Assembly: GCA_045649455.1 (NCBI GenBank)
Contig: JAZRPV010000015.1
Span: forward strand, 1 to 42,918
Length of the DNA stretch: 42,918 nucleotides
Direction: 5' to 3'
Origin: JAEDES01 sp045649455
Lineage (GTDB): Bacteria > Bacillota_I > Bacilli_A > RF39 > UBA660
Numbering within the stretch: the first letter of the stretch is position 1; each line of letters begins with the position of its first letter. The translations under genes and the position numbers were made by a program. Shown piece after piece: positions 1-7,047 of the stretch. The notes beneath the pieces were generated by a model. The model saw only the letters and a list, made by a program, of their open reading frames with translations. It did no database searches and was not told where the DNA came from.

Positions 1-134
1 TGTAATTCTTTTTCTTCATTTGTTAATTTTGGTTTTGTAATTATATTAATAATTATAATAGAAAGAATTGTAATTAGAATTATTGATAATACTAAGATGA
101 TTAAATTTAATTTATTAATTTTTCTTTTTATCAT
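1..134 (-). CDS. N-terminal part of a single-pass membrane protein (runs off the window edge)
   Basis: Reading leftward from an ATG at 132-134, the frame stays open to the window edge for 44 codons. It begins MIKRKINKLN, then has a long hydrophobic run of Ile and Leu (about residues 10-33) that would form one membrane helix, then a charged segment ending TNEEKEL. A strong ribosome binding site (AGGTGGG on the minus strand, about 138-144) precedes the ATG, which supports this start. The gene is divergent from the carboxypeptidase gene at 222. Only the membrane anchor is visible, so no function can be assigned; the rest lies outside the window. Confidence 0.6.
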   Translation of the reverse strand, partial: MIKRKINKLNLIILVLSIILITILSIIIINIITKPKLTNEEKEL

Positions 135-221
135 ATAACCCACCTAGTTCTATAATAGCATTTAAATTTAAAAATATGTATAAAATATTTAGATTAATCA
201 TAAAAAAAGGTAGGAGGGATT

Positions 222-1364
222 ATGAAATTTATTAAAATTTTATTATTTTGTTTAATTTTTAGTATTTGTATTACTTGTTCTGCTGAAGAGGTTATTAGTG
301 GTGCGGTTAGTGGAATATTAATTGATGCGGATAGTGGAAAGATTATTTATGAGAAAGATAAAAATAAGAAAGTAGCGATGGCTTCTTTAACTAAAATGAT
401 GAGTCAAATTATTATTTTAGAAGAGATAGAAAAAGGCAATATTAAATGGGATGATATTGTTGTTGTGAGTAAGACTGCTCAAGATATGGGTGGATCTCAA
501 ATATATATTGAGATGGGTGAAAAGATTAGTATTAGAGATTTAATGAAGGGTATTAGTATGGCTAGTGGAAATGATGCAACTGTTATGATGGCGGAAGTTA
601 TTTCTGGAAGTGAATCAAAGTTTGTTGAAAGAATGAATAAGAAAGCTAAAGAGTTAGGATTAAAAAATACGAAGTTTGTTAATTGTACTGGATTAGATGA
701 AGAGGGACATTATTCTACAGCATATGATTTGAGTATTATTGCAAGAGAGTTGGTTGTTAATCATCCTAGTATTTTGGAATTTTCATCACTTTATGAAGAT
801 TATTTAAGAGAAGGTACTGATAAAAAGTTTTGGTTAGTTAATACTAATAAATTAGTTCATTTTTATGAAGGGGCGGATGGATTAAAAACTGGTCATACTG
901 ATAATGCAGGTTATTGTTTAGCAGCTACTGCTAAGAGAGGAGATTTAAGATTAATTGGGATTGTTTTAGGTGAGAAGGATAGTAAGATTAGAAATAGTGA
1001 GACTATGAGTTTACTTGATTATGGATTTAATACAGTTAAGATGAATAAATTAATGTCTAAAGATGAAGTTGTTAAGAAGATAAGTATTGATAAGGCGTCT
1101 GATAAAGAATTAGAAGTTGTATTATGTGATGATTTAAATATATTAGAAAATAAAAGTAGTGAGAAGATTAATTATAGATTTAAATATTATATTAATGAGA
1201 TTAATTTACCTCTTAAAAAAGGTGAAGTAATTGGTAAAGTTAAAGTCTATAATGATAAGTATATTAAGAGTGGAGATTTATGTATAAATAAAGATATTAA
1301 TAAACTTAGTTTTATTAATTTATATTTAAAAAATATTATTAGTACTTTTAGTGGCAATTTATAA
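222..1364 (+). CDS. D-alanyl-D-alanine carboxypeptidase (penicillin-binding protein, DacA/DacF type)
   Basis: This serine peptidase should trim the terminal D-Ala from peptidoglycan stem peptides outside the membrane. The protein is 380 aa with a signal peptide (about residues 1-21, cleavage near CSA-EE). The three active-site motifs of the S11 family are present: SLTK at 55-58 (nucleophile Ser55, Lys58), SGN at 115-117, and KTG at 222-224. The C-terminal region after about 270 fits the beta-rich domain and membrane-associating end of the family, and the length is normal. The ATG lies just after AGGAGGG. In Bacillus, dacF heads the sporulation spoIIA operon; no spoIIA genes are seen next to this copy, so I do not choose between a vegetative DacA-like and a sporulation DacF-like role. 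Confidence 0.93.
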   Translation: MKFIKILLFCLIFSICITCSAEEVISGAVSGILIDADSGKIIYEKDKNKKVAMASLTKMMSQIIILEEIEKGNIKWDDIVVVSKTAQDMGGSQIYIEMGEKISIRDLMKGISMASGNDATVMMAEVISGSESKFVERMNKKAKELGLKNTKFVNCTGLDEEGHYSTAYDLSIIARELVVNHPSILEFSSLYEDYLREGTDKKFWLVNTNKLVHFYEGADGLKTGHTDNAGYCLAATAKRGDLRLIGIVLGEKDSKIRNSETMSLLDYGFNTVKMNKLMSKDEVVKKISIDKASDKELEVVLCDDLNILENKSSEKINYRFKYYINEINLPLKKGEVIGKVKVYNDKYIKSGDLCINKDINKLSFINLYLKNIISTFSGNL

Positions 1365-1391
1365 TTAAATATACCTTTTTATTAGGTCTTT

Positions 1392-1400
1392 TGATATAAT
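1392..1400 (+). promoter_or_regulatory. Extended -10 promoter
   Basis: TGATATAAT is a TGn extended -10 element with a consensus TATAAT at 1395-1400, about 24 bases before the next start codon. No good -35 box is seen, which is usual for extended -10 promoters. It probably drives the peptidase gene at 1424. Confidence 0.5.
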
Positions 1401-1423
1401 GTAAATAATAAAGAGGTGTTTAT

Positions 1424-3109
1424 ATGGATAATAAACCATTAGTTGATTTAGTTAATATTAATAATGATAATGTACCTAATATACCTAGTGATTTTCCTGG
1501 TAGTAATAATGTACCAGTAAGTAATCCTAGTGTACCAAGTAATGTTAATACTACTAAGACTACTAATATTACAAATATTAATAAGGGTACAAATTCTGCT
1601 CCTGTTAAGGGTAATGTTCCTAAGAAGAAAAAGAAACAAAAATTTAAATATACATTTAGAAAGATTCCTATGCTTTTACCTACTAAGATATTTTTAGGGA
1701 TTATGGGAGGATTATTTTTACTTTGTATAATTGCAGTTATACTTGGTATTTTTATACCTGGTGTTGCTGAATTTATGTGGTTTAATTTAAGAAACCCTTA
1801 TTATGATTTAGGTTTTAAATTATTTAATAATATTCCTAGTATAGGAGCTAATCTGGTACTTGTATTATTCTTAGTAATTTTATTTCTTTTAACTATTCAA
1901 GTTATATTTGAAAACTTTAGAAAGATTAAATATAAAATAGCTTTAATAGTATCAAATGTTATTTCTTGTATAGTGTTTACTTTACTTACATTATTTTTAG
2001 TTTTACCTGTAGGGTTAGATCTTAGTACTTATAATAATTCTAAAATAAATGAAAAGTATTTTTCGGATAATGTAGAAACTGTATATACAGAAGAAGATAT
2101 TATTAATCTTACTAATTATTATAAAAATAAAGTTATGAGTTTATCTAAGTCTTTTCCTAGAATTGGTGGAGAGATTGTTTATAGTAAAGATTTAATTGAA
2201 CAAAGTTCTAAAGATTTATTAAATGTCTCATCTACATATCCATTCTTAAAAGGATCTTATATTACTAAAGTTGGTGATTTAAGTACTTATGAAAGAGAGA
2301 AGAATAATGATGGGACAATGGCTTATACAAGTATGTTTGGTGTTGTTGTTGATAGTAAGTTAGATAAGACTATTAAACTTAATACTATTAATCATGAGTT
2401 ATGTCATACTAAAGGGATTTTACGTGAGAGTGAAGCAGAGTTTTGTGCTTATGTAGCGGGAATTAGTAGTACTGATAGATTTTCTCAATATAGTGCTTAT
2501 TATAATGCTTTTTATAGATTAACTACTGTTATTAATCAAATTGATCATGAAAAAGCATTAGATATAGAAGAGGATTTTACTAAATTATGTTTAACAGATG
2601 AGTATAGTGAAGCTTGTAATTTCTATAGTAAAGATATTAATACTTTTGTAGAAGGTACTGATGCTTATATTGGTTATTCATATAGACTTAGAAATTATAA
2701 AAATCATAAAGATGCATTTATGAATATTTTAAATTTACTTGAAAAGAATTTTAAAGCAGAATTTATTGTTGATGATATGAAGGTAACTAGTGGATTTATA
2801 TATAATGAAATTAGTAAAGGTAGTTCTAAAGTTTTAGAAATTAGAATTACTGTTACTGATGATAATTTTGTTCCAGTTAGTAATTTTATAAAAAATAATC
2901 AGAAATTTTTAATGGCTTTTTATCAATATGATGTTGATATAAAGGATGGATTACCTGAAGGACAAGAAGCTTTAGAGTATTATGTTAAGCCATTTGATAT
3001 GGAAGATTACAAGCATGTATTTGGTTTTGGAGATGCATGGGTTGATGAATATTATTATGAAAGAGTAGTTAGATTATTACTTGAATATGATAATGATAAA
3101 ATTAGATAG
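1424..3109 (+). CDS. Membrane zinc metallopeptidase with HELCH motif (DUF3810-like)
   Basis: The protein is 561 aa. Residues 1-65 are low-complexity, rich in Asn, Pro, Val and Thr, followed by a Lys-rich patch (67-74). Three membrane helices follow (about 88-112, 142-162, 172-196). The rest is probably outside and contains HELCH at 324-328, with acidic residues Glu337/Glu339 in a downstream ESEAEF segment. HExxH plus a Glu about ten residues on is a zinc peptidase pattern, and the helices-then-HExxH layout resembles DUF3810 proteins. The ATG is preceded by AAGAGGTG. The gene has its own promoter-like element and a terminator, so it is probably monocistronic. Substrate unknown; the family call is from memory of its layout, not a search. 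Confidence 0.68.
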   Translation: MDNKPLVDLVNINNDNVPNIPSDFPGSNNVPVSNPSVPSNVNTTKTTNITNINKGTNSAPVKGNVPKKKKKQKFKYTFRKIPMLLPTKIFLGIMGGLFLLCIIAVILGIFIPGVAEFMWFNLRNPYYDLGFKLFNNIPSIGANLVLVLFLVILFLLTIQVIFENFRKIKYKIALIVSNVISCIVFTLLTLFLVLPVGLDLSTYNNSKINEKYFSDNVETVYTEEDIINLTNYYKNKVMSLSKSFPRIGGEIVYSKDLIEQSSKDLLNVSSTYPFLKGSYITKVGDLSTYEREKNNDGTMAYTSMFGVVVDSKLDKTIKLNTINHELCHTKGILRESEAEFCAYVAGISSTDRFSQYSAYYNAFYRLTTVINQIDHEKALDIEEDFTKLCLTDEYSEACNFYSKDINTFVEGTDAYIGYSYRLRNYKNHKDAFMNILNLLEKNFKAEFIVDDMKVTSGFIYNEISKGSSKVLEIRITVTDDNFVPVSNFIKNNQKFLMAFYQYDVDIKDGLPEGQEALEYYVKPFDMEDYKHVFGFGDAWVDEYYYERVVRLLLEYDNDKIR

Positions 3110-3129
3110 ATTTATTCTATCTTTTTTTT
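3104..3129 (+). terminator. Rho-independent terminator
   Basis: AGATAGA and TCTATCT form a hairpin with a TTTAT loop, followed by a run of T. The left arm overlaps the last codons of the metallopeptidase gene. Confidence 0.75.
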
Positions 3130-3179
3130 GCATATATTTTTGTTTCTTTCATAATATTAATTGAAAGGAAGGAATTAAT

Positions 3180-3440
3180 ATGGAAATTCTTAAAGTAAGT
3201 AGTAAATCTAATCCAAATAGTGTTGCAGGAGCGTTAGCAAATGTATTTAGAGAAAAGGGTACAGTTGAAGTACAAGCAGTAGGTGCGGGAGCTTTAAATC
3301 AAGCAATTAAGGCAATTGCAATTGCAAGAGGGTTTGTTGCTCCTAGTGGTAAGAATTTAGTTTGTATACCTGCTTTTTCAGATATTGCAATAGATGGAGA
3401 AGAAAGAACCGCAATTAAATTAATTATAGAAGCCAAATAG
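3180..3440 (+). CDS. spoVS: Stage V sporulation protein S
   Basis: SpoVS is a small Alba-fold-like protein that affects septation and the later stages of sporulation in Bacillus. The 86-aa length matches the family. The recognisable pattern is there: a start of MEILKVSSKSNPNSVAGALA, then the VQAVGAGALNQAIKAIAIARG segment split over about residues 31-52, and a C-terminal IDGEERTAIKLIIE. The ATG follows a good binding site (GAAAGGAAGGA). It is flanked by terminators on both sides and so is a single-gene unit. In Bacillus spoVS is under sigma-H; I see no convincing sigma-H box here. Its presence, together with cotE, indicates sporulation capacity or its remains. Confidence 0.93.
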   Translation: MEILKVSSKSNPNSVAGALANVFREKGTVEVQAVGAGALNQAIKAIAIARGFVAPSGKNLVCIPAFSDIAIDGEERTAIKLIIEAK

Positions 3441-3449
3441 GCTTTTTTT
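3430..3449 (+). terminator. Rho-independent terminator of spoVS
   Basis: AAGCC-AAATA-GGCTT hairpin overlapping the stop codon, followed by a T-run. Confidence 0.7.
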
Positions 3450-3510
3450 ATTTTTGTTGTTTAATATTTTTTAGTAATATGATAAACTTATTTTAGGATA
3501 GGTGAGTTTT

Positions 3511-4479
3511 ATGAACGAGAATAATAATGTAGTTAATAATCAAGTTCCGGGACAAAATGTTACTCCTAATACCACTGTTAGTACACAACCTAGTTCAACT
3601 GGTGGAGGTACTAGTGGTGCAGCAGGAGCAGCAATTGTTTGTGATAAATGTGGAACTACATATAGTAGTAGTCAAAGATATTGTATGAAATGTGGAAACT
3701 TAAATTATAGTCATCCAAGTAATCAATCAATGAAACAATATTTAAATTATGATGTTGTTAATCAAAGTTATGTTAATAATGGTAATGCTAAACTTAGTCA
3801 TACTAGTGTTGATCCATATGCTAAAGAAAAGAAAAATTGTGTTATTGTGAATTTGATTTTACATATGATTATCCCAGTATTGCTTGTAGTCTTAATGATT
3901 GTAACAGAAAGTTTAAGTATTATGACTACTGCACTTTTGTTTATTTTGTTTGGATTAGTATTTATTGTAAATGCAAGTTTTTGTTTAATATATATTAAAG
4001 CTAAAGAACCATGGTGGTTTTATTATATTCCAATATTAAATCTTATTTCACTTGCAAAGGTTGCTTTTGGTAAAGGAGTATATGCGTTATTATTCTTTAT
4101 ACCAATTGTAAATTTCTTTGCTTTATTTGCAAGTTATTATCATATTGGAGTTAGATTTGGATATAATGGATGGTTAACTTTATTCTTCTCGGGAATTATG
4201 ATTCCTATTATTGGATTTAGTAATAGTGAAGAAAGAGTTGAAAGTTTACATGGGGCACAAATCAGTTTGGGTGATGATGAATTTGATAGTAAAGGTCGTA
4301 CTAAAACTGAAGCAGACTATGGTAAGAAAAAAGGTGCAACTGCATTTGGTGTGTTACTTGTAGTAATTATTTTAGGTGTGTTATTATTCCCTTATATTAA
4401 GGAATATGGTGGAAGTGTTTTAGAATTCTTAATTGATAAATATCATGAATTTGTTGAATTTATTGGAGAATTAAATTAA
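3511..4479 (+). CDS. Zinc-ribbon membrane protein of unknown function
   Basis: The protein is 322 aa. The first 40 residues are Asn/Thr/Ser/Gly-rich, followed by a zinc ribbon made of two CxxC pairs about 17 residues apart (VCDKCG and YCMKCG, about residues 43-65). After a polar stretch there are several hydrophobic helices (about 112-135, 137-160, 170-185, 190-230) and one near the C terminus (about 277-296). I chose the ATG at 3511 over an upstream GTG because AGGTGAG lies 4-10 bases before it and the GTG is inside that site. A cytoplasmic zinc ribbon joined to a membrane domain is common in this genome region, but I do not recognise the family. A -10-like TATGAT is at 3478-3483. Confidence 0.75.
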   Translation: MNENNNVVNNQVPGQNVTPNTTVSTQPSSTGGGTSGAAGAAIVCDKCGTTYSSSQRYCMKCGNLNYSHPSNQSMKQYLNYDVVNQSYVNNGNAKLSHTSVDPYAKEKKNCVIVNLILHMIIPVLLVVLMIVTESLSIMTTALLFILFGLVFIVNASFCLIYIKAKEPWWFYYIPILNLISLAKVAFGKGVYALLFFIPIVNFFALFASYYHIGVRFGYNGWLTLFFSGIMIPIIGFSNSEERVESLHGAQISLGDDEFDSKGRTKTEADYGKKKGATAFGVLLVVIILGVLLFPYIKEYGGSVLEFLIDKYHEFVEFIGELN

Positions 4480-4485
4480 AAAAAC

Positions 4486-4514
4486 TTGATAAATTTATAA
4501 AATATGCTTATAAT
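4486..4514 (+). promoter_or_regulatory. Sigma-A-type promoter of the serS leader
   Basis: TTGATA (4486-4491), a 17-base spacer, then TATAAT (4509-4514). This is a near-consensus vegetative promoter, placed a few bases ahead of the T-box leader it would transcribe. Confidence 0.82.
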
Positions 4515-4519
4515 ATTAA

Positions 4520-4711
4520 CAAATCGATTATTAGAACTAATAACAAGTTGATTTGATTTTAGAGAGTTCGTGTTTGGTGAAAACGAATATCAATGTCTTG
4601 TTTATCTACTCTATAGATGAAGTTTTTTCCGGGTAATACCGTTATGTAATTAAGTAAAATAAAGGATGGTACCGTGCTTTTTATGCACTCCTTGGTATCA
4701 TTCTTTTTTTG
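4520..4711 (+). promoter_or_regulatory. T-box riboswitch leader upstream of serS
   Basis: The leader shows the hallmarks of a T-box, which reads uncharged tRNA and controls transcription. The AGAGAG element is at 4561-4566 and is followed by a hairpin TTCGT/ACGAA capped by a GGTG-containing loop. AACAAG (4542-4547) can pair with CTTGTT (4597-4602) to make the long Stem I. The T-box itself, AAAGGATGGTACCGTG, is at 4661-4676, and it can instead pair with downstream GGTATCATTC to form a terminator ending in a T-run at 4703-4710. UCU at 4605-4607 is my best serine specifier candidate, but this part is uncertain. The tRNA-acceptor-pairing bases read UGGU. The region 4480-4833 holds this leader, a possible small ORF and the serS ribosome binding site. 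Confidence 0.88.
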
Positions 4712-4730
4712 TTTATAAGGGGATGATAAG

Positions 4731-4802
4731 GTGAAATATAATTATATAGGGAAATGGATTAATCATTTTAAGAGTGATCAGGTCTCGTGGTCATTTAATT
4801 AA
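4731..4802 (+). CDS. Possible 23-codon ORF between the T-box and serS
   Basis: A GTG start at 4731 is preceded by AAGGGG (4717-4722) at a usable spacing and opens a 23-codon frame ending at TAA 4800-4802. The peptide starts MKYNYIGKWINHF and contains three Ser and three Trp/Phe residues near its end. It lies inside the serS transcript after the T-box terminator and 31 bases before the serS start. It could be a leader peptide or chance; there is no recognisable family. Confidence 0.2.
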   Translation: MKYNYIGKWINHFKSDQVSWSFN

Positions 4803-4833
4803 TAATAAATTTTATAATTAGGAGGAGAAAAAT

Positions 4834-6120
4834 ATGATAGATATTAAATTAATAAGAGAAAATCCAGAAATGGTAAAAGAAAATATTAAAAAGAAATTTC
4901 AAGATAAGAAATTACCTTTAGTTGATGAAATTAAAGAATTAGATGTTAGAGTACGTGAAGTACAAGTTAAAGTTGATACTTTAAAAGCTGATAAGAATCG
5001 TTTAAGTGGTGAAATTGGTAAGTTAATGAAAGAAGGCAAGAAAGATGAAGCTGAAAAGATAAAAGCTGATATTGCTAAGACTGCTGATGAAATTGCTGAA
5101 AATGAGAAAGAATTTGAAGAATTAACTAAAACTATTAAAGAAAAAATGATGGTTATTCCAAACATAATTGATGATAGTGTACCTATTGGTAAAGATGATA
5201 ATGAAAATGTTGAGAATGAAAAATTTGGTGAGCCAGTAGTTCCTGAATTTGAAGTTCCATATCATGCAGATATTATGGATAGATTAAACGGTCTTGATAA
5301 AGATTCAAGTGGTAGAACAAGTGGTAATGGATTCTATTACTTAATGGGTGACGTTGCAAGAATTCACTCTGCAATGTTAAGTTATGCTAGAGACTTTATG
5401 ATTAATCAAGGATTTACATATTGTGTTCCACCATTCATGATTAGAAGTGACGTTGTTACTGGAGTTATGAGTTTTGAAGAAATGGATGCTATGATGTATA
5501 AGATTGAAGGAGAAGATTTATTCTTAATCGGAACAAGTGAACATTCAATGATTGGTAAATTTAAAGATCAATTACTTAAGAAAGAAAACTTACCTTATAC
5601 ATTAACAAGTTATTCTCCATGTTTTAGAAAAGAAGTTGGAGCTCATGGAATTGAAGAAAGAGGAGTTTATAGAGTACATCAATTCGAAAAACAAGAAATG
5701 GTTGTTATTTGTGAACCTGAAGACTCTATGGAATGGTATAACAAGATGTGGAAATTCACAGTTGATTTCTTCAGAAGTTTAGATATTCCTGTTAGAACAT
5801 TAGAATGTTGTAGTGGAGATTTAGCTGATCTTAAAGTTAAATCATGTGATATTGAAGCTTGGAGTCCACGTCAACAAAAATACTTTGAAGTAGGAAGTTG
5901 TTCTACTTTAGGAGATGCACAAGCTAGAAGACTTGGTATTAGAGCTAAAGGAGAAAAAGGAAATTATTATTTACATACATTAAATAATACAGTTTTAGCT
6001 ACACCACGTGGTTTAATTGCTTTCTTAGAAAACAATGTTAATGAAGATGGAAGTGTTAATATTCCAGAAGCATTAAGACCATATATGGGTGGAGTAGAAA
6101 AAGTATTTCCAAAAAAATAA
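4834..6120 (+). CDS. serS: Seryl-tRNA synthetase
   Basis: Class II synthetase that charges tRNA-Ser with serine in the cytoplasm. The 428-aa length is normal. The N-terminal 1-110 region is charged and heptad-like and forms the antiparallel coiled-coil arm that grips the long variable arm of tRNA-Ser. The catalytic domain shows TSE at 234-236, the motif 2 segment starting FRKE at 264-267 and ending HQFEK (282-286), and motif 3 with LNNT...ATPRGL at about 383-394. The ATG follows GGAGGAG with a six-base spacer. Expression is controlled by the T-box leader immediately upstream, and a terminator follows directly, so it is a single-gene unit. Confidence 0.97.
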   Translation: MIDIKLIRENPEMVKENIKKKFQDKKLPLVDEIKELDVRVREVQVKVDTLKADKNRLSGEIGKLMKEGKKDEAEKIKADIAKTADEIAENEKEFEELTKTIKEKMMVIPNIIDDSVPIGKDDNENVENEKFGEPVVPEFEVPYHADIMDRLNGLDKDSSGRTSGNGFYYLMGDVARIHSAMLSYARDFMINQGFTYCVPPFMIRSDVVTGVMSFEEMDAMMYKIEGEDLFLIGTSEHSMIGKFKDQLLKKENLPYTLTSYSPCFRKEVGAHGIEERGVYRVHQFEKQEMVVICEPEDSMEWYNKMWKFTVDFFRSLDIPVRTLECCSGDLADLKVKSCDIEAWSPRQQKYFEVGSCSTLGDAQARRLGIRAKGEKGNYYLHTLNNTVLATPRGLIAFLENNVNEDGSVNIPEALRPYMGGVEKVFPKK

Positions 6121-6128
6121 TTGATTTT

Positions 6129-6152
6129 AAGAAGACTTAGGTCTTCTTTTTT
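6129..6152 (+). terminator. Rho-independent terminator of serS
   Basis: AAGAAGAC-TTAG-GTCTTCTT hairpin followed by a T-run. Confidence 0.85.
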
Positions 6153-6173
6153 ATTTTTATAATATAATTTAAT

Positions 6174-6266
6174 ATGGATAATATTTATATAGATTGTAAT
6201 TCTGAAAAAGGAAGATTACTTATTGAGATTGTAAAAAAGAGTGAAAAAACAGAAGATGAAGAGTAG
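6174..6266 (+). CDS. Possible 30-aa leaderless small protein
   Basis: An ATG at 6174 opens a 30-codon frame (start MDNIYIDCNSEKG, end KSEKTEDEE) closed by TAG. There is no ribosome binding site. Instead a perfect TATAAT at 6162-6167 lies six bases before the ATG, so a transcript starting at the normal distance would begin on or next to the ATG. A hairpin with a T-run follows immediately, making a self-contained small transcription unit of about 100 nt. No clear -35 is seen. It may equally be a small RNA or chance. The peptide is charged with no membrane segment, and I recognise no family. Confidence 0.25.
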   Translation: MDNIYIDCNSEKGRLLIEIVKKSEKTEDEE

Positions 6267-6278
6267 TCTTCTTTTTTT
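6251..6278 (+). terminator. Probable terminator after the small ORF
   Basis: AGAAGA (6251-6256) pairs with TCTTCT (6267-6272) across a ten-base loop, followed by a T-run. The larger loop makes it weaker than the other terminators in the window. Confidence 0.5.
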
Positions 6279-6313
6279 ATTTATGATATTATTTTTATAG
6301 TAGGTGATAATAT

Positions 6314-7003
6314 ATGGCGTTCTTAATAGGGGTATTAATATTTATAGGTTTTATTATTTTTTGTTATTTCTTTTTAAAGAAGAAATGGAATGGTTTTACT
6401 ATGAAATATTTTGGTACTACTGATATTAAAAGTGTAATTGAACAAGCAGAAATTGAAGATCAAGAAGTACCTAAATCTTTATCTAGTATGGATAGTATTT
6501 ATTTAGATCAAATTAATAGAGATTTTCCTGATGTAAATATAAATGAATTAAAAAGAATGGCAGAAGCTAAAATATTAGAATGTTATCTTTGTATTGAGAA
6601 AAAAGATAGCAGTAGTATTACTAATAGCAAGATTAAAGCATTTGTAGATAGTATGATTGACGATGGTGTTTTATATGATAGTATTAAAATTCATAAGACT
6701 GTAATTTCTTCGTATGAAAAGAAAGATGGTCTTGCAACTATATATTTTGGTAGTAGTTTTGAATATTATATGAAGAAAAATGATGGCATTAGAAAGAAAG
6801 TTCAAGATAGAGTGAAGACTGAATTTATATATGTATATGATATAGATAAAGTGGATTTTGAAAATAAATTATTAGGTCTTAATTGTCCTAATTGTGGATC
6901 TCCTATTAAGAGTTTAGGTACTAAGAGTTGCAGTTACTGTGGAACTGGAATAGTAGATGTTGTTAATAAAGTATGGAATTGTAATGATATTGTAAGATAT
7001 TAA
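6314..7003 (+). CDS. Tim44-like domain membrane protein with C-terminal zinc ribbon
   Basis: The protein is 229 aa. An N-terminal membrane helix (about residues 3-22) is followed by a soluble domain (about 60-185). The pattern of that domain, an acidic helix, then KAFVDSMIDDGVLYDSIKIH, then beta strands ending in FIYVYDI, looks like the Tim44/NTF2-type fold found in bacterial membrane proteins. A zinc ribbon closes the protein (CPNCG and CSYCG, about 196-212). The ATG follows TAGGTGAT. It sits just before the ydjGHI-like genes, which also carry zinc ribbons, but an extended -10 element in between suggests separate transcription. A membrane tether with a lipid- or protein-binding fold is a reasonable inference; the exact role is unknown. 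Confidence 0.68.
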   Translation: MAFLIGVLIFIGFIIFCYFFLKKKWNGFTMKYFGTTDIKSVIEQAEIEDQEVPKSLSSMDSIYLDQINRDFPDVNINELKRMAEAKILECYLCIEKKDSSSITNSKIKAFVDSMIDDGVLYDSIKIHKTVISSYEKKDGLATIYFGSSFEYYMKKNDGIRKKVQDRVKTEFIYVYDIDKVDFENKLLGLNCPNCGSPIKSLGTKSCSYCGTGIVDVVNKVWNCNDIVRY

Positions 7004-7013
7004 TATAATTTTA

Positions 7014-7022
7014 TGTTATAAT
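7014..7022 (+). promoter_or_regulatory. Extended -10 promoter of the ydjGHI-like genes
   Basis: TGTTATAAT, a TGn extended -10 with consensus TATAAT at 7017-7022, 25 bases before the TTG start of the next gene. Confidence 0.5.
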
Positions 7023-7047
7023 TAATTTTAGGATAGGAAGTGATAAG

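Noticed and set aside
1448..1639. Leftward open frame opposite the metallopeptidase N terminus
   Set aside because: It mirrors the Asn/Pro-rich low-complexity coding sequence, has an Ile/Thr-only composition and no binding site.
4741..4800. A tRNA-like fold between the T-box and serS
   Set aside because: No cloverleaf with conserved D- and T-loop bases could be drawn, and no CCA-proximal stem is present.
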